Of a DNA stretch of 64,000 nt, positions 53,561 to 63,441 are shown piece by piece. The notes under the pieces were generated by a model that saw only the letters and a list, made by a program, of their open reading frames with translations, had not been told where the DNA came from and did no database searches. Source of the DNA: an uncultured Paracoccaceae bacterium. Lineage in GTDB: Bacteria; Pseudomonadota; Alphaproteobacteria; Rhodobacterales; Rhodobacteraceae. Position 1 is the stretch's first letter. The number at the start of each line of letters is the position of its first letter. The position numbers and the translations under genes were made by a program. The stretch lies in the NCBI GenBank assembly GCA_947498985.1, contig CANMMF010000004.1, forward strand, positions 124,001-188,000, read 5' to 3'.

Positions 53561-55669
53561 TTACTGACGCGCGCCGTCACCTGACGCGCGTTGCGCGGCC
53601 CCCGCGATCTGCGCAAGCTTGCCCGGCGCTCTGGCAGGTCCGTGCCACAAACGCTGCCCGGAATGGTCAGCGGCGGTCTGGAATTCGGGTCCTGCTCGCC
53701 CCGGCCAGACCGCGACGGACCCGGTCCGCCGCAACACATCCACGTCGAAAAGCAGGCAATCGCCGGGCAGCACGGTCTGCACGCTGGCGATCACGATCTG
53801 CCCCGCCTCGCACCGGCCAAAGCCTTGTGCGGCGCGTTTTCCCTGCAGGTGGATGACCTCATAGCCCAGCATATCCGCGCGCAGCACGCGGCTGCCATCA
53901 CGCTCCGGCCAGCGTTCGGCGGCGCGCTCCTGACCACCGCCCCGCCCGTCGTTTTCCAGCCAGATCTCGGCCACGAATCCTGCGCCCTTGGCTTTGGAGA
54001 GCGCGCGGCCCGCATCGGTCATGATGCCGATCAGCCCGCCGGTGTCGGCGATCAGCAGCACCGGACGTTCGGTCTGCGCCCAGAGAAAAACCGCTGCCGC
54101 CATCGGCACCAGCCCCAGCAACCGCCCGCGCCCCTGCCAGAGACACAGGACCAGCCCGCCAAGCGCCAGCACCGGCAGGACCGGCGCCATCGGCGCGAGA
54201 ATGGGGCGCACCGCGCCCTCCCATTCGGCCACGCTGCGCGCCACAAAGAGGATCCAGTCGAGCCCCAGCTGCATCACCGCGAAAGCCAGCCCGTCGAGCC
54301 CGAGCGGCATGAGCAGTGCCGCGACCACCGCCAGCGGCACCACGCCGATCCCCATCACCGGCACGGAGATCAGGTTGGCGATCAGCCCGTAATGCGCGAT
54401 CTGGTTGAAATGCGCCATGCCAACCGGGGCGGTGGCGGCACCGGCCACGGCGGAGGACACAACCAGCGAAATGAACGGCGCGGTCCAGCGCGGCAACCGC
54501 CGCCCCTGCTGCCAGGCGCTCAGCCGTTCGAAGACCGCGACCAGCGCCGTGGTGGCGGCAAAGGACATCTGGAAACCGGGGCCAAGCAGCGCTTCGGGTT
54601 GCCAGACCAGCACGATCAGCGCCGCCATCGCCACGCCGCGCAAGCTCAGCGCGCGCCGGTCGAGCATCACCGCGGTAAGCGCCACCGCGGCCATGATGAA
54701 GGCGCGCTCCGTCGCAACATTTCCGCCCGAGAGCAGCAGATAGCAAAACGCCGCCAGCAAAGCGCCCGCCGCGGCAATCTTCTTGACCGACGGTCGGTGC
54801 CGGGTGAGCGGGATCACCAGCAGAGACAGGCGCAGCGCGGCAAAGACAAACCCCGCAAGCAGCCCCATATGCAGGCCCGAAATGGCCAGAAGATGCGCCA
54901 GATTGGTGTCGCGCAGCGCCTGCAGCGTCTCCTGCCCCATGCCCGAGCGGTCGCCGGTCATGATCGCGGCAGCAAAGGCGCCGGTCTCGCCGGGCAGTGC
55001 GGTCTGCACACGGGACGAGAGCCACATGCGCGCCTTGAACACCCATTGCCCGGTGCCCGGCGGCTCCAGCAGCAAAACCGGCGTGCGGGTGTAGCCCACC
55101 GCGCCCAGGCGCAGGAACCAGGCGTGGCGGCGGAAGTCGAACCCGCCGGGCTCGGCGGCCCCCGAGGGCGCGGAAAGATGGCCGGTGAGGATGACGGTGG
55201 CGCCCGGCTGCGGCGTGACATAGCCTTGCTGGCCATGCAGCGACACCCGCACCCGCAGCGGCGTGTCGCCGGGGTCCATGCGCTCCAGCACCACGCGGTC
55301 GAGCGTCAGCCGAACCGCATCCGACGCGGAGCGGTCAATATTCACGATGCGCCCTTCGATGGCGCCGTAATAGCGGAAATCGAGGATCGGCCCTGCCACC
55401 TGATGCGTGCGCGCGCCCGCCAGCGCAAATCCGCAGGCCACCAGCGCCACCGCCGCCAGCAGCGGTCCGGCCACAGCGCCGAGCCGCGCCTGCGCCGCAA
55501 GCCCTGCGGCACCCAGTGCGAACAGCAGCGCCAGCCCCCAGACCGGCGGTTCCGACATCCACGAAAAGTAAAGCCCGATCCCCACGGCGGGGCAGACCGG
55601 CACCCATGGGAAGAGATGCCCGCGCTGGCCCAGAAGAGCCGCTTCGATGGGGCGCAAAAGCCCGCCCAT
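53561..55669 (-). CDS. comEC: ComEC/Rec2 DNA-uptake channel protein
   Basis: 702 residues with an N-terminal DUF4131 region and helices, and the central competence domain (AAAIMTGDRSGMGQETLQAL, NLAHLLAISGLHMGLLAGF, GGNVATERAFIMAAV). A long C-terminal part without a clear beta-lactamase metal motif suggests that the C-terminal nuclease-like domain is degenerate or different. Inner-membrane channel for DNA import by family; whether the strain is competent is not known. Divergent from gltX. Confidence 0.9.
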   Translation of the reverse strand: MGGLLRPIEAALLGQRGHLFPWVPVCPAVGIGLYFSWMSEPPVWGLALLFALGAAGLAAQARLGAVAGPLLAAVALVACGFALAGARTHQVAGPILDFRYYGAIEGRIVNIDRSASDAVRLTLDRVVLERMDPGDTPLRVRVSLHGQQGYVTPQPGATVILTGHLSAPSGAAEPGGFDFRRHAWFLRLGAVGYTRTPVLLLEPPGTGQWVFKARMWLSSRVQTALPGETGAFAAAIMTGDRSGMGQETLQALRDTNLAHLLAISGLHMGLLAGFVFAALRLSLLVIPLTRHRPSVKKIAAAGALLAAFCYLLLSGGNVATERAFIMAAVALTAVMLDRRALSLRGVAMAALIVLVWQPEALLGPGFQMSFAATTALVAVFERLSAWQQGRRLPRWTAPFISLVVSSAVAGAATAPVGMAHFNQIAHYGLIANLISVPVMGIGVVPLAVVAALLMPLGLDGLAFAVMQLGLDWILFVARSVAEWEGAVRPILAPMAPVLPVLALGGLVLCLWQGRGRLLGLVPMAAAVFLWAQTERPVLLIADTGGLIGIMTDAGRALSKAKGAGFVAEIWLENDGRGGGQERAAERWPERDGSRVLRADMLGYEVIHLQGKRAAQGFGRCEAGQIVIASVQTVLPGDCLLFDVDVLRRTGSVAVWPGRAGPEFQTAADHSGQRLWHGPARAPGKLAQIAGAAQRASGDGARQ

Positions 55670-55742
55670 GCTTGCCCCGGAGCCTCGCTATGGTTAAGGA
55701 ACTCTGAACTCTAGCCCTGTCTCTCTTATCAAAAGGTTAACC

Positions 55743-57161
55743 ATGACCCGTTCCTCTCCGGTCGTGACCCGTTTCGCGCCGTCGCCCACCGGCTACCTGC
55801 ATATCGGCGGCGCGCGCACGGCGCTGTTCAACTGGCTCTATGCGCGCGGCCGTGGCGGCAGGTTCCTGCTGCGGATCGAAGACACCGACCGCGCCCGCTC
55901 CACGCCCGAAGCGACCGCCGCGATCCTGCAGGGGCTGGGCTGGCTCGGGCTCGATCATGACGGCGAGGTGGTCAGCCAGTTCGACCGCGCCGCGCGCCAT
56001 GCGGAGGTTGCGCATGAGATGCTGGCCGCGGGCAAGGCCTATAAGTGCTTTGCCACGCAGGACGAGATCGAGGCGTTCCGCGAGGCCGCGCGCGCCGAGG
56101 GCCGCTCGACGCTTTTCCAGAGCCCCTGGCGCGATGCCGATCCCGCGACCCATCCCGATGCGCCGTTTGTGATCCGGCTGCGGACGCCGCAGGACGGCGA
56201 GACGGTGATCGCGGACGAGGTGCAGGGCGATGTGCGCATCCGCAACGATCAGCTTGACGACATGGTGCTGCTGCGCTCGGACGGCACGCCGGTTTACATG
56301 CTGGCAGTGGTGGTCGACGATCACGACATGGGGGTGACCCACGTGATCCGCGGCGACGATCACCTCAACAACGCCGCGCGCCAGATGGGGATCTACACGG
56401 CCATGGGCTGGGGCGTGCCGGTCTGGGCGCATATCCCGCTTATCCATGGCGCCGATGGCAAGAAGCTGAGCAAGCGGCACGGCGCGCTTGGCGTCGATGA
56501 ATACCAGAAGATGGGCTATCCCGCGGCGGGCATGCGCAACTATCTGGCCCGGCTGGGCTGGAGCCATGGCGATGACGAGTTCTTCACCGATGCGCAAGCG
56601 CAGGACTGGTTCGATCTGGGCGGCATCGGCAAAAGCCCCGCACGCTTCGATTTCAAGAAACTCGACAATCTCTCGGGCCAGCATATCGCGGCGGCGGACG
56701 ATGCTGCACTGCTGCAAGAACTCGAGGCCTATCTCGATGCCGCGGGGCTGGTGCCGCTCAGCGCCGCGCAACGGGACGGATTGGCGCGTGCGCTGTATTG
56801 CCTCAAGGACCGGGCGCGCCTCTACCCAGAACTGCTTGAAAAGGCTCATTTTGTCCTGACAGACACACCCGTGGTCCCCGATGAGAAAGCGGCGAAGGCG
56901 CTGGATTCGGTATCCCGTGGTATACTGTCTCAATTGACGCCGCAGTTGCAAAATGCTAGCTGGTCCCGAGATGATCTAGAGGCGGTTCTGAACCGCTTTG
57001 CCGAGGATCAGGGCACCAAGTTCGGCAAGCTGGCAGGTCCGTTGCGGGCCGCCCTTGCAGGGCGCAGCGTGACCCCTTCGGTGTTCGATATGATGCTCGT
57101 TCTGGGCCGCGAGGAAAGCCTTGCACGACTGGACCAGGCCGCAATGGGCGGTGCTGGCTGA
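55743..57161 (+). CDS. gltX: Glutamyl-tRNA synthetase
   Basis: Class I synthetase of 472 residues with HIGH-type [20 protein letters not shown] and KMSKS-type [21 protein letters not shown] precedes ATG 55743. The zinc-binding cysteines of some GltX are not seen. Followed by gltA after 121 bases containing a GC hairpin. Confidence 0.97.
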   Translation: MTRSSPVVTRFAPSPTGYLHIGGARTALFNWLYARGRGGRFLLRIEDTDRARSTPEATAAILQGLGWLGLDHDGEVVSQFDRAARHAEVAHEMLAAGKAYKCFATQDEIEAFREAARAEGRSTLFQSPWRDADPATHPDAPFVIRLRTPQDGETVIADEVQGDVRIRNDQLDDMVLLRSDGTPVYMLAVVVDDHDMGVTHVIRGDDHLNNAARQMGIYTAMGWGVPVWAHIPLIHGADGKKLSKRHGALGVDEYQKMGYPAAGMRNYLARLGWSHGDDEFFTDAQAQDWFDLGGIGKSPARFDFKKLDNLSGQHIAAADDAALLQELEAYLDAAGLVPLSAAQRDGLARALYCLKDRARLYPELLEKAHFVLTDTPVVPDEKAAKALDSVSRGILSQLTPQLQNASWSRDDLEAVLNRFAEDQGTKFGKLAGPLRAALAGRSVTPSVFDMMLVLGREESLARLDQAAMGGAG

Positions 57162-57282
57162 GGTCGGCCTCCGGACGACGGCCATGCGTCGCCGCGGCGC
57201 GGGTCATGTGAATTGCCCCGGCAAGGGCCGTCCCCGGCCCTGCCCAATCTAGAATGCCCATTGAGACGGAGGGATGACAAGC

Positions 57283-58578
57283 ATGGCTGAGCCGACGAAA
57301 ACAGCGACCCTGACCATCGACGATCAAAGCTACGAGCTGCCGATCTATTCACCAACCGCCGGTCCGGATGTGATCGACATCCGCAAGCTTTACGGCCAGG
57401 CGGGGGTCTTTACCTACGACCCCGGTTTCACCTCGACCGCCGCCTGCGACAGCACGATCACCTATATCGACGGCTTCAAGGGCGAGTTGCTGCATCGCGG
57501 CTATCCGATCGACCAGCTTGCGGGCAAATCGCATTACCTCGAGGTCTGCTACCTGCTGCTTTACGGCAATCTGCCCTCGGCGTCCGAGCTCGAGGAGTTT
57601 GAGACCACGATCACCCATCACACGATGATTCACGAGCAGATGCACAACTTCTTCCGCGGCTTCCGCCGGGATGCGCATCCGATGGCCACGATGGTCGGTG
57701 TGGTGGGCGCGATGTCAGCGTTTTACCACGATTCCACCGACATCAATAACCCGCGCGAGCGCGAGATCGCCTCGCACCGGCTGATCGCCAAGATGCCGAC
57801 GATTGCGGCGATGGCCTATAAATACTCGATCGGGCAGCCGTTTGTGTATCCGCGCAACGATCTCGATTACGCGGCGAACTTCCTGCATATGTGTTTCGCG
57901 GTGCCCGCCGAGGAATATGTGGTGGACCCGATCCTCGCCCGCGCGATGGACCGGATCTTTACCCTGCATGCGGATCACGAGCAGAACGCCTCGACCTCGA
58001 CGGTGCGGCTGGCGTCAAGCTCGGGCGCCAACCCCTTTGCCTGTATCGCGGCGGGCATCGCCTGTCTCTGGGGCCCGGCCCATGGCGGCGCCAACCAGGC
58101 CTGTCTCGAGATGCTCAAGGAAATCGGCAGACCCGAGAACATCCCTGAATATATCGCGCGCGCCAAGGACAAGAACGACAGCTTCCGTCTGATGGGCTTC
58201 GGCCACCGGGTCTACAAGAATTTCGATCCGCGCGCGACGGTGATGAAGCAGAGCGCCGACGAGGTGCTCGACCTCATGGGCGTCGAGAACAACCCGATCC
58301 TCGCCACCGCCAAGGCGCTGGAAGAGGCGGCGCTGGCCGATCCCTATTTCGCCGAGAAAAAGCTCTTTCCGAATGTCGATTTCTACTCCGGCATCATCCT
58401 CGAGGCGATGGGATTCCCGACCTCGATGTTCACCCCGATCTTCGCGCTGAGCCGCACCGTGGGCTGGATCTCGCAGTGGAAAGAGCAACTGGCCGATCCG
58501 CACATGAAAATCGGTCGCCCGCGGCAGCTCTACCAGGGCAACACGGCGCGCGACTATACCGATATCGAAAACCGCTAA
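57283..58578 (+). CDS. gltA: Citrate synthase
   Basis: 431 residues, first step of the TCA cycle (type II, hexameric, as in Gram-negatives). Catalytic histidines lie in [19 protein letters not shown] and [10 protein letters not shown], and the aspartate in [13 protein letters not shown] 57283 has GGAGGG nine bases upstream; ATG 57274 sits directly on that site. Also feeds on oxaloacetate made by the bhc cycle. Confidence 0.97.
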   Translation: MAEPTKTATLTIDDQSYELPIYSPTAGPDVIDIRKLYGQAGVFTYDPGFTSTAACDSTITYIDGFKGELLHRGYPIDQLAGKSHYLEVCYLLLYGNLPSASELEEFETTITHHTMIHEQMHNFFRGFRRDAHPMATMVGVVGAMSAFYHDSTDINNPREREIASHRLIAKMPTIAAMAYKYSIGQPFVYPRNDLDYAANFLHMCFAVPAEEYVVDPILARAMDRIFTLHADHEQNASTSTVRLASSSGANPFACIAAGIACLWGPAHGGANQACLEMLKEIGRPENIPEYIARAKDKNDSFRLMGFGHRVYKNFDPRATVMKQSADEVLDLMGVENNPILATAKALEEAALADPYFAEKKLFPNVDFYSGIILEAMGFPTSMFTPIFALSRTVGWISQWKEQLADPHMKIGRPRQLYQGNTARDYTDIENR

Positions 58579-58601
58579 GCCGCGCGACAGCGTCGGATCA
58601 G

Positions 58602-58632
58602 GGCCGCTCCGGGATGACCGGGGCGGCCTTCT
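58602..58632 (+). terminator. Intrinsic terminator of gltA
   Basis: An 11-bp stem (58602-58612 with 58618-58628, one G-U pair) and a 5-base loop are followed by TTCTTC. It lies 23 bases after the gltA stop. Confidence 0.85.
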
Positions 58633-58894
58633 TCATGTGCCATGCAGGTCAGATGAGCCGCGCGAATGACGGCCCTGCCGATTCGACCTGGATGCAGTTT
58701 GAAAGATCCGGCCCGGACACCTCCGGCGAAATCGTTTCGCAGATAGACCAGACTCCAATCTCAACCCAAGGCTGTTTCCGCCCCGTCACCGACAGGTGAC
58801 ATGCGCGCGCAGAACCTGCACGGGTTCGAACATGAGGGCGCTACGCCGACAGTCGCAAGGCCGAGGTTCAGATCGACGGCGGCGACCGGGATTT

Positions 58895-59216
58895 GCATAT
58901 GCCAGCCAGGGCAGCGCGATCCTCATCGCAGAGGACAATGCCAGCGACGATGCCGATGACAACTGGAATGGCGGCGTCCTGCAGTTCGGGTTCCACGGGA
59001 TCGCGGACGTCACCAGCCTGACCCTGCTCGATGTGGCGGATTCCGGCGGCCCGACCGGGCTTCTGCACGCCGATGGCGCGCCTCTCAACAGCATCGACAT
59101 TCCGGCAGGCAACGACAACGGAATCCGTGTTGTCGAGGTCAAAAGCGCGGGGGTGGCCAGGTTGACTTCGACCCTCGCAGACTCGGGCGCGGGGGTGGAC
59201 GACATCTGCTTTACCT
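58895..59216 (+). pseudogene. Relic of a secreted repeat-type protein
   Basis: The frame contains AYASQGSAILIAEDNASDDA, VLQFGFHGIADVTSLTLLDV, SIDIPAGNDNGIRVVEV and SGAGVDDICF. This matches the pattern of extracellular Ca-binding-like surface proteins (YASQG...ILI-EDN...DDNxNGG...DDICF). The usual segment between YASQG and ILI is missing and no signal peptide or plausible start precedes it. The flanks 58633-58894 and 59217-59400 hold no gene; a 12-base repeat (CTGGTCAACACC) lies near 59265-59290. It is most likely a decayed gene fragment. Confidence 0.5.
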
Positions 59217-59400
59217 CACCCGAGGACGCAGAGTGCCGGGGATACGCGGTGAGCTCTGACGATCTGGTCAACACCAATCTGGTCAACACCGATCCGGTCA
59301 CCCAAAACGACACGCCCGACCCGGCGGATCAGATGGTGGTCCGACGCAGCGACGCACCCCGGCAAAGGCGCTCATTGTCAGCCGCGATGCGGCCCCGCGA

Positions 59401-60177
59401 TCAGCGCCCTTCGTATTCCGCGGGGCGCTTTTCCATGAAGGCCACCACACCTTCCTTGAAGTCGCGGGTCTTGCCGCATTGCCCCTGCAGCTTTGCCTCG
59501 AGCGCCAGCTGGTCGTCCATCGTGTTGTCGAAAGACGCGCGCATCACGTCTTTCACCCGCGCATAGGCCGCTGTCGGCCCTTTCGCCAGATGGGCGGCGC
59601 GCGCTTTCCAGGTCTGCTCGAACGCATCGTCGCTCACCGCTTCCCAGATCATGCCCCAGCTGTCCGCCTGCCGCGCGCTGATCTTTTCGGCAAAAAGCGC
59701 CGCCCCCATCGCCTTGGCCAGCCCCATCTGCCGCGGCAGCAGCCAGGTGCCCCCGGCATCCGGGATCAGACCGATCCGGGTGAAGGCCTGCAGGAAAAAC
59801 GCGCTTTCGGTGGCGATCACCACATCCGCACAGAGCGCGAGGTTCGCCCCCGCCCCCGCCGCCGCGCCGTTGACCGCGCTGATCGTCGGCACCGGGCAGT
59901 CGATGATGGCGCGCAGCATCGGCACGTATTCATCGCGCAGCGTGCGTTCGAGATCGAGATTGGCCGCGGTTGCGCGGTCCCCCAGATCCTGCCCCGAACA
60001 GAACGCGCGGCCATTGCCGGTCAGCACAACCACTCGCGCCTCGCGCCCGCCGCGGCTCACCGCATCGGTGATCTCGGCGCGCATCTGCGTGTTGAGCGCG
60101 TTCATCACATCGGGACGGTTCAGCGTCACGGTGGCGATATCGTCCTGGATGTCGAACGTGATGGCATCGTAGTGCAT
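59401..60177 (-). CDS. Enoyl-CoA hydratase/isomerase family protein, PaaG-like
   Basis: 258-residue crotonase-fold protein with NALNTQMRAEITDAV, GNGRAFCSGQDLGDR (oxyanion), GAAAGAGANLALCADVVIA and FTRIGLIPDAGGTWLLPRQMG. The latter resembles PaaG of phenylacetate degradation, but no paa gene is near, so a general fatty-acid role is possible. Monocistronic. Confidence 0.85.
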   Translation of the reverse strand: MHYDAITFDIQDDIATVTLNRPDVMNALNTQMRAEITDAVSRGGREARVVVLTGNGRAFCSGQDLGDRATAANLDLERTLRDEYVPMLRAIIDCPVPTISAVNGAAAGAGANLALCADVVIATESAFFLQAFTRIGLIPDAGGTWLLPRQMGLAKAMGAALFAEKISARQADSWGMIWEAVSDDAFEQTWKARAAHLAKGPTAAYARVKDVMRASFDNTMDDQLALEAKLQGQCGKTRDFKEGVVAFMEKRPAEYEGR

Positions 60178-60249
60178 GTGGGCGGCTCCTCGGCTTTGCT
60201 GCGCGCATCAAACACCGCGCCGCGGCGAATGGCAAACCGCAACGCGGCG

Positions 60250-60480
60250 TCACGGCGCGGCGCGCAACCTGGCCAGCAGCGCACGGGCTTCGGCGGGCGG
60301 CGCCTGCTCGATCCGCCAGTTTTCGGAGCCATCGGTATTGCGCGTGTTGATCCCGTGTTCCAGCATCGCCCGGCAGATCTGGGCGGCGTCACGAAAGGCG
60401 CAGAACGCGTCGATGCAGGCGCTGATCTGCCGTTCGGAGAGGCTCTCGCGCGCCGTCAGCGCCGCCCCGGCCCGTCCATC
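60250..60480 (-). other. Possible small gene or fragment without clear start
   Basis: A minus-strand frame ending at 60250 encodes SERQISACIDAFCAFRDAAQ, ICRAMLEHGINTRNTDGSEN and WRIEQAPPAEARALLARLRA. The composition is protein-like and differs from the Arg/Ala/Gly-rich shadows. No ATG, GTG or TTG with a ribosome site lies in frame. An ATG at about 60480 would join the frame if one G were added in the following G/C run. Either a frameshifted small gene or a sequencing indel. Confidence 0.35.
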
Positions 60481-60537
60481 CCCGCCGCGCTTGGGTTTCC
60501 CGCGATCTGCGCCAGACTGGCGGCCCAGATTGGCGGC

Positions 60538-60918
60538 ATGACCTGCAAACCCGGCAGCGACACCGATCTTGCCCCCTGTCTCGTGGGGCCCGACCCCGAC
60601 GCGGTTCCGCGCTCTTGCGAAAAGGTGTTTGGCGCCGAGGGGCTGCGCGTGATCTCCGAAGGCGACCGGATCCGGCTTGCCGGATGCCGGATCGGCGACA
60701 CGGTGCGGATGATGGGCGGTGCCGAGGGCGGCGGGTCCGCACTGCTGCACCTCTGCCTGCCCGATCCCGACGCGGCCTTTGACCGGGCGCTGGCGGCCGG
60801 CGCCACCCCGCCGCTGCCGATGTCTGACAAGGGTGACGGCGACCGGCGCGGCGGGGTTCAAAGCCCCTGCGTCACGCAGTGGCACGTGGCCCGTCAGGTG
60901 CGATCGGTCAGCTCTTGA
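60538..60918 (+). CDS. VOC family protein (glyoxalase fold)
   Basis: 126 residues from ATG 60538. The pattern EKVFGAEGLRVISEGDRIRL, GCRIGDTVRMMGG, LCLPDPDAAFDRALAAGAT and GDRRGGV is that of PhnB-like VOC proteins. The last strand has an unusual PCVTQWHVA instead of DPFG(H/N)xW, so it may be a non-functional or altered relative. Weak ribosome site. Its end overlaps the ccmH stop (convergent). Confidence 0.6.
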   Translation: MTCKPGSDTDLAPCLVGPDPDAVPRSCEKVFGAEGLRVISEGDRIRLAGCRIGDTVRMMGGAEGGGSALLHLCLPDPDAAFDRALAAGATPPLPMSDKGDGDRRGGVQSPCVTQWHVARQVRSVSS

Positions 60919-61378
60919 GGATCTCTTCCAGCCGCTTGCGCTCGGCTTCGGTCAACCCCGCCTCGGTCGGCGCAGGTGCCTGCGCGCGCCCGCGGATATA
61001 AAGCGCGCCCATCCCCATCGCCAGCAGGAACAGAATCGGTCCTGTGGCCCAGAGCAGCCAGTTCCAGCCGCCGGTGGTGGGCCGGAGCAGCACAAACTCG
61101 CCATAACGCTCGACGATGTAATCCACCGTCTCCTCGTCGCTGTCGCCCGCCACCAGACGCTCACGCACCAGCAGCCGCAGATCGCGCGCCAGCGCGGCGT
61201 TGCTCTCGTCGATGCTTTCGTTCTGGCAAACCAGACAGCGCAGCCCTTCGGAGATCACCCGCGCGCGCTGCTCGAGTACCGGATCGTCCAGCACCTCGTC
61301 TGGCTGCACCGCAAAACTCGCGGTGGCCAGCATCAGAACGAGGCCGCCCATCAGGGCGGATGAGTGCAGCCATCTCAT
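60908..61378 (-). CDS. ccmH: Cytochrome c biogenesis protein CcmH (CycL)
   Basis: 156 residues: signal-like start LMGGLVLMLATASFAV, the apocytochrome thiol motif LRCLVCQNESIDES near residue 47, and one membrane helix (LLWATGPILFLLAMGMGALY). Reduces apocytochrome and heme-linker thiols during c-type maturation. The ATG overlaps the ccmF stop by four bases. Tail residues TEAGLTEAERKRLEEIL are cytoplasmic. Confidence 0.95.
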   Translation of the reverse strand: MRWLHSSALMGGLVLMLATASFAVQPDEVLDDPVLEQRARVISEGLRCLVCQNESIDESNAALARDLRLLVRERLVAGDSDEETVDYIVERYGEFVLLRPTTGGWNWLLWATGPILFLLAMGMGALYIRGRAQAPAPTEAGLTEAERKRLEEILKS

Positions 61379-63342
61379 TCCGCAGGCACACCCTGGCTGG
61401 GTGCTGTCTTGCGCGCGCCCGCGGCGACGCGGAAGCGCCGGTCGCTGAGGCTGAGCAATCCGCCCAGCGACATCAGGATGCAGCCCGCCCAGATCCAGTT
61501 CGCCAGCGGCTTCACATAGGTGCGCATCACCCACCCGCCATCCTGCTGCGGATCGCCGATCACCACATAGACATCGCGCAGGAAGCGGTAATCGATCGCC
61601 GCCTCGGTCGTCGGCATCTGCGCCACCGGATAGTTGCGCTTTTCGGGGAAGAGATGCGCCACTTCCTCACCATCCACGCGCAACGACACCTCACCCATGG
61701 TCGAGATGTAATTCGGCCCCTCGACGCGCCGCACGTCCTGCAATTCCAGCTCGAACTGGCCCACCGTAAAGGGCTCGCCGATCTGGGCGACACGGATGTC
61801 TTCCTGTTCCCAGGCCATCAGCCCGGCGATGCCCAGCATGGTGATGCCGAGCCCGCCATGCGCCACCGCCTTGCCCCAGTCGGCGCGCGGCAGCCGCAAC
61901 AGGCGGCGGTAGTCGCGGTTCTGCCCGGTCCGGCTGAGCAGATCGGTGATCGCCCCCGCCACCAGCCAGGTGCCGAGGAACACACCCACCGGCCCCATCA
62001 GGCTGCGCCCGGTCTGCATCGCCCACACCAGCCCCATCAGCGCCACCGCCAGAACGAAGGCGGGCACAAGGCTGCGCATCGCGCGTCCGATCCTGGCGCG
62101 TTTCCAGCTCAGCATCGCGCCCACCGGCAGGATGAGGCCCAGCAGGATCATGAACGGCGTGAAGGCCATGTTGAAAAACGGCGGGCCGACGCTCAGCTTG
62201 CGGTCAAAGAACATCTCCGCCACCAGCGGCCACATCGTGCCCACGAAGACCACAAAGGACGACACCGCCAGCAACACGTTGTTGGCCACCAGCGCGCTTT
62301 CGCGGCTGGCCACGCCAAAGACCCCCTTGGCCTCCATCGTCTGGGCGCGCGCGGCAAAAAGCGTGAGCGCGCCGCCGGTGAAGAAGACCAGGATCATCAG
62401 GATGAACACACCGCGTTCGGGATCGTTGGCGAAGGCATGCACCGATGTCAGCAGCCCCGAGCGCACGATGAACGTGCCGATGAGCGAAAAGCCGAAGGCC
62501 AGGATCGCCAGCAGGATCGTCCAGCTTTTCAGCGCCTCGCGTTTTTCCACGACGATGGCCGAATGCAGCAGCGCGGCGGCAAAAAGCCAGGGCATGAAGC
62601 TTGCGTTCTCCACCGGATCCCAGAACCAGAACCCGCCCCAGCCCAGCTCGTAATAGGCCCACCAGGATCCCAGCGCGATGCCGATGGTCAGAAACACCCA
62701 GGCCGCCAGCGTCCAGGGCCGCACCCAGCGCCCCCAGGCGGCGTCGACGCGGCCCTCGATCAGGGCGGCCACCGCAAAGGAAAAGCAGATCGAGAGACCG
62801 ACATATCCCAGGTAGAGAAACGGCGGATGGAAGGCGAGCCCGGGATCCTGCAGCAGCGGGTTCAGGTCCTGGCCGTCAAACGGCGGCACCCCCATGCGCA
62901 GGAACGGGTTCGAGGTGAACAGGATAAAGGCATAAAACGCCACGGAAACAGAGGCCTGAACCGCCAGCACCCTCGCGCGCAAGGTCGGTGGCAAGCCGTT
63001 CCCGAACCACGCCGCCATCGCCCCGAACAGCGCCAGGATCAGCACCCAGAGCAGCATGGAGCCTTCGTGATTGCCCCAGGTGCCGGAGATCTTGTAGAGC
63101 ATCGGCTTGGCGGAATGGCTGTTGAGATAGACCAGCCGGAGCGAGAAATCGGAAGTTACAAACGCCCAGGTGAGTGCGGCGAAACTCGCCGCGACCAGCA
63201 GGAATTGCGTGGTTGCCGCCGGCTCCCCCACCGCCATCCAGCCCGACCATCGTTTCTGCGCGCCGACCAGCGGAACGATCATTTGCACGATGGCCACGAG
63301 GAAGGCCAGGATGAGGGCGAAATGTCCGAGTTCTGTAATCAT
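61375..63342 (-). CDS. ccmF: Heme lyase CcmF
   Basis: 655-residue inner-membrane protein with about 13-15 helices. WWD heme-handling region WGGFWFWDPVENASFMPWL near residue 238, and SGTWGNHEGSMLLWVL before it. Attaches heme to apocytochromes with CcmH. The open frame to 63405 has no support; ATG 63342 begins the first helix. Cytochromes c at 14477 and 14939 would be its clients. ccmE should be nearby but is not in the window. Confidence 0.96.
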   Translation of the reverse strand: MITELGHFALILAFLVAIVQMIVPLVGAQKRWSGWMAVGEPAATTQFLLVAASFAALTWAFVTSDFSLRLVYLNSHSAKPMLYKISGTWGNHEGSMLLWVLILALFGAMAAWFGNGLPPTLRARVLAVQASVSVAFYAFILFTSNPFLRMGVPPFDGQDLNPLLQDPGLAFHPPFLYLGYVGLSICFSFAVAALIEGRVDAAWGRWVRPWTLAAWVFLTIGIALGSWWAYYELGWGGFWFWDPVENASFMPWLFAAALLHSAIVVEKREALKSWTILLAILAFGFSLIGTFIVRSGLLTSVHAFANDPERGVFILMILVFFTGGALTLFAARAQTMEAKGVFGVASRESALVANNVLLAVSSFVVFVGTMWPLVAEMFFDRKLSVGPPFFNMAFTPFMILLGLILPVGAMLSWKRARIGRAMRSLVPAFVLAVALMGLVWAMQTGRSLMGPVGVFLGTWLVAGAITDLLSRTGQNRDYRRLLRLPRADWGKAVAHGGLGITMLGIAGLMAWEQEDIRVAQIGEPFTVGQFELELQDVRRVEGPNYISTMGEVSLRVDGEEVAHLFPEKRNYPVAQMPTTEAAIDYRFLRDVYVVIGDPQQDGGWVMRTYVKPLANWIWAGCILMSLGGLLSLSDRRFRVAAGARKTAPSQGVPAE

Positions 63343-63365
63343 GCGGCCAAGTATAGGCGCAGGCG

Positions 63366-63395
63366 AAAAGCGGGCCAATCGAAATCGGCCCGCTT
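63366..63395 (-). terminator. Intrinsic terminator behind the holin-like gene
   Basis: Minus-strand stem AAGCGGGCC with GGCCCGCTT (9 bp), 10-base loop, followed by TTCGCC directly after the stem's own TT. Lies 47 bases after the stop at 63442 and before ccmF. Confidence 0.6.
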
Positions 63396-63441
63396 CGTGG
63401 TTCACAATGTCGCGTCCCCGGCGCGGCGGCCGGGACGTGCC

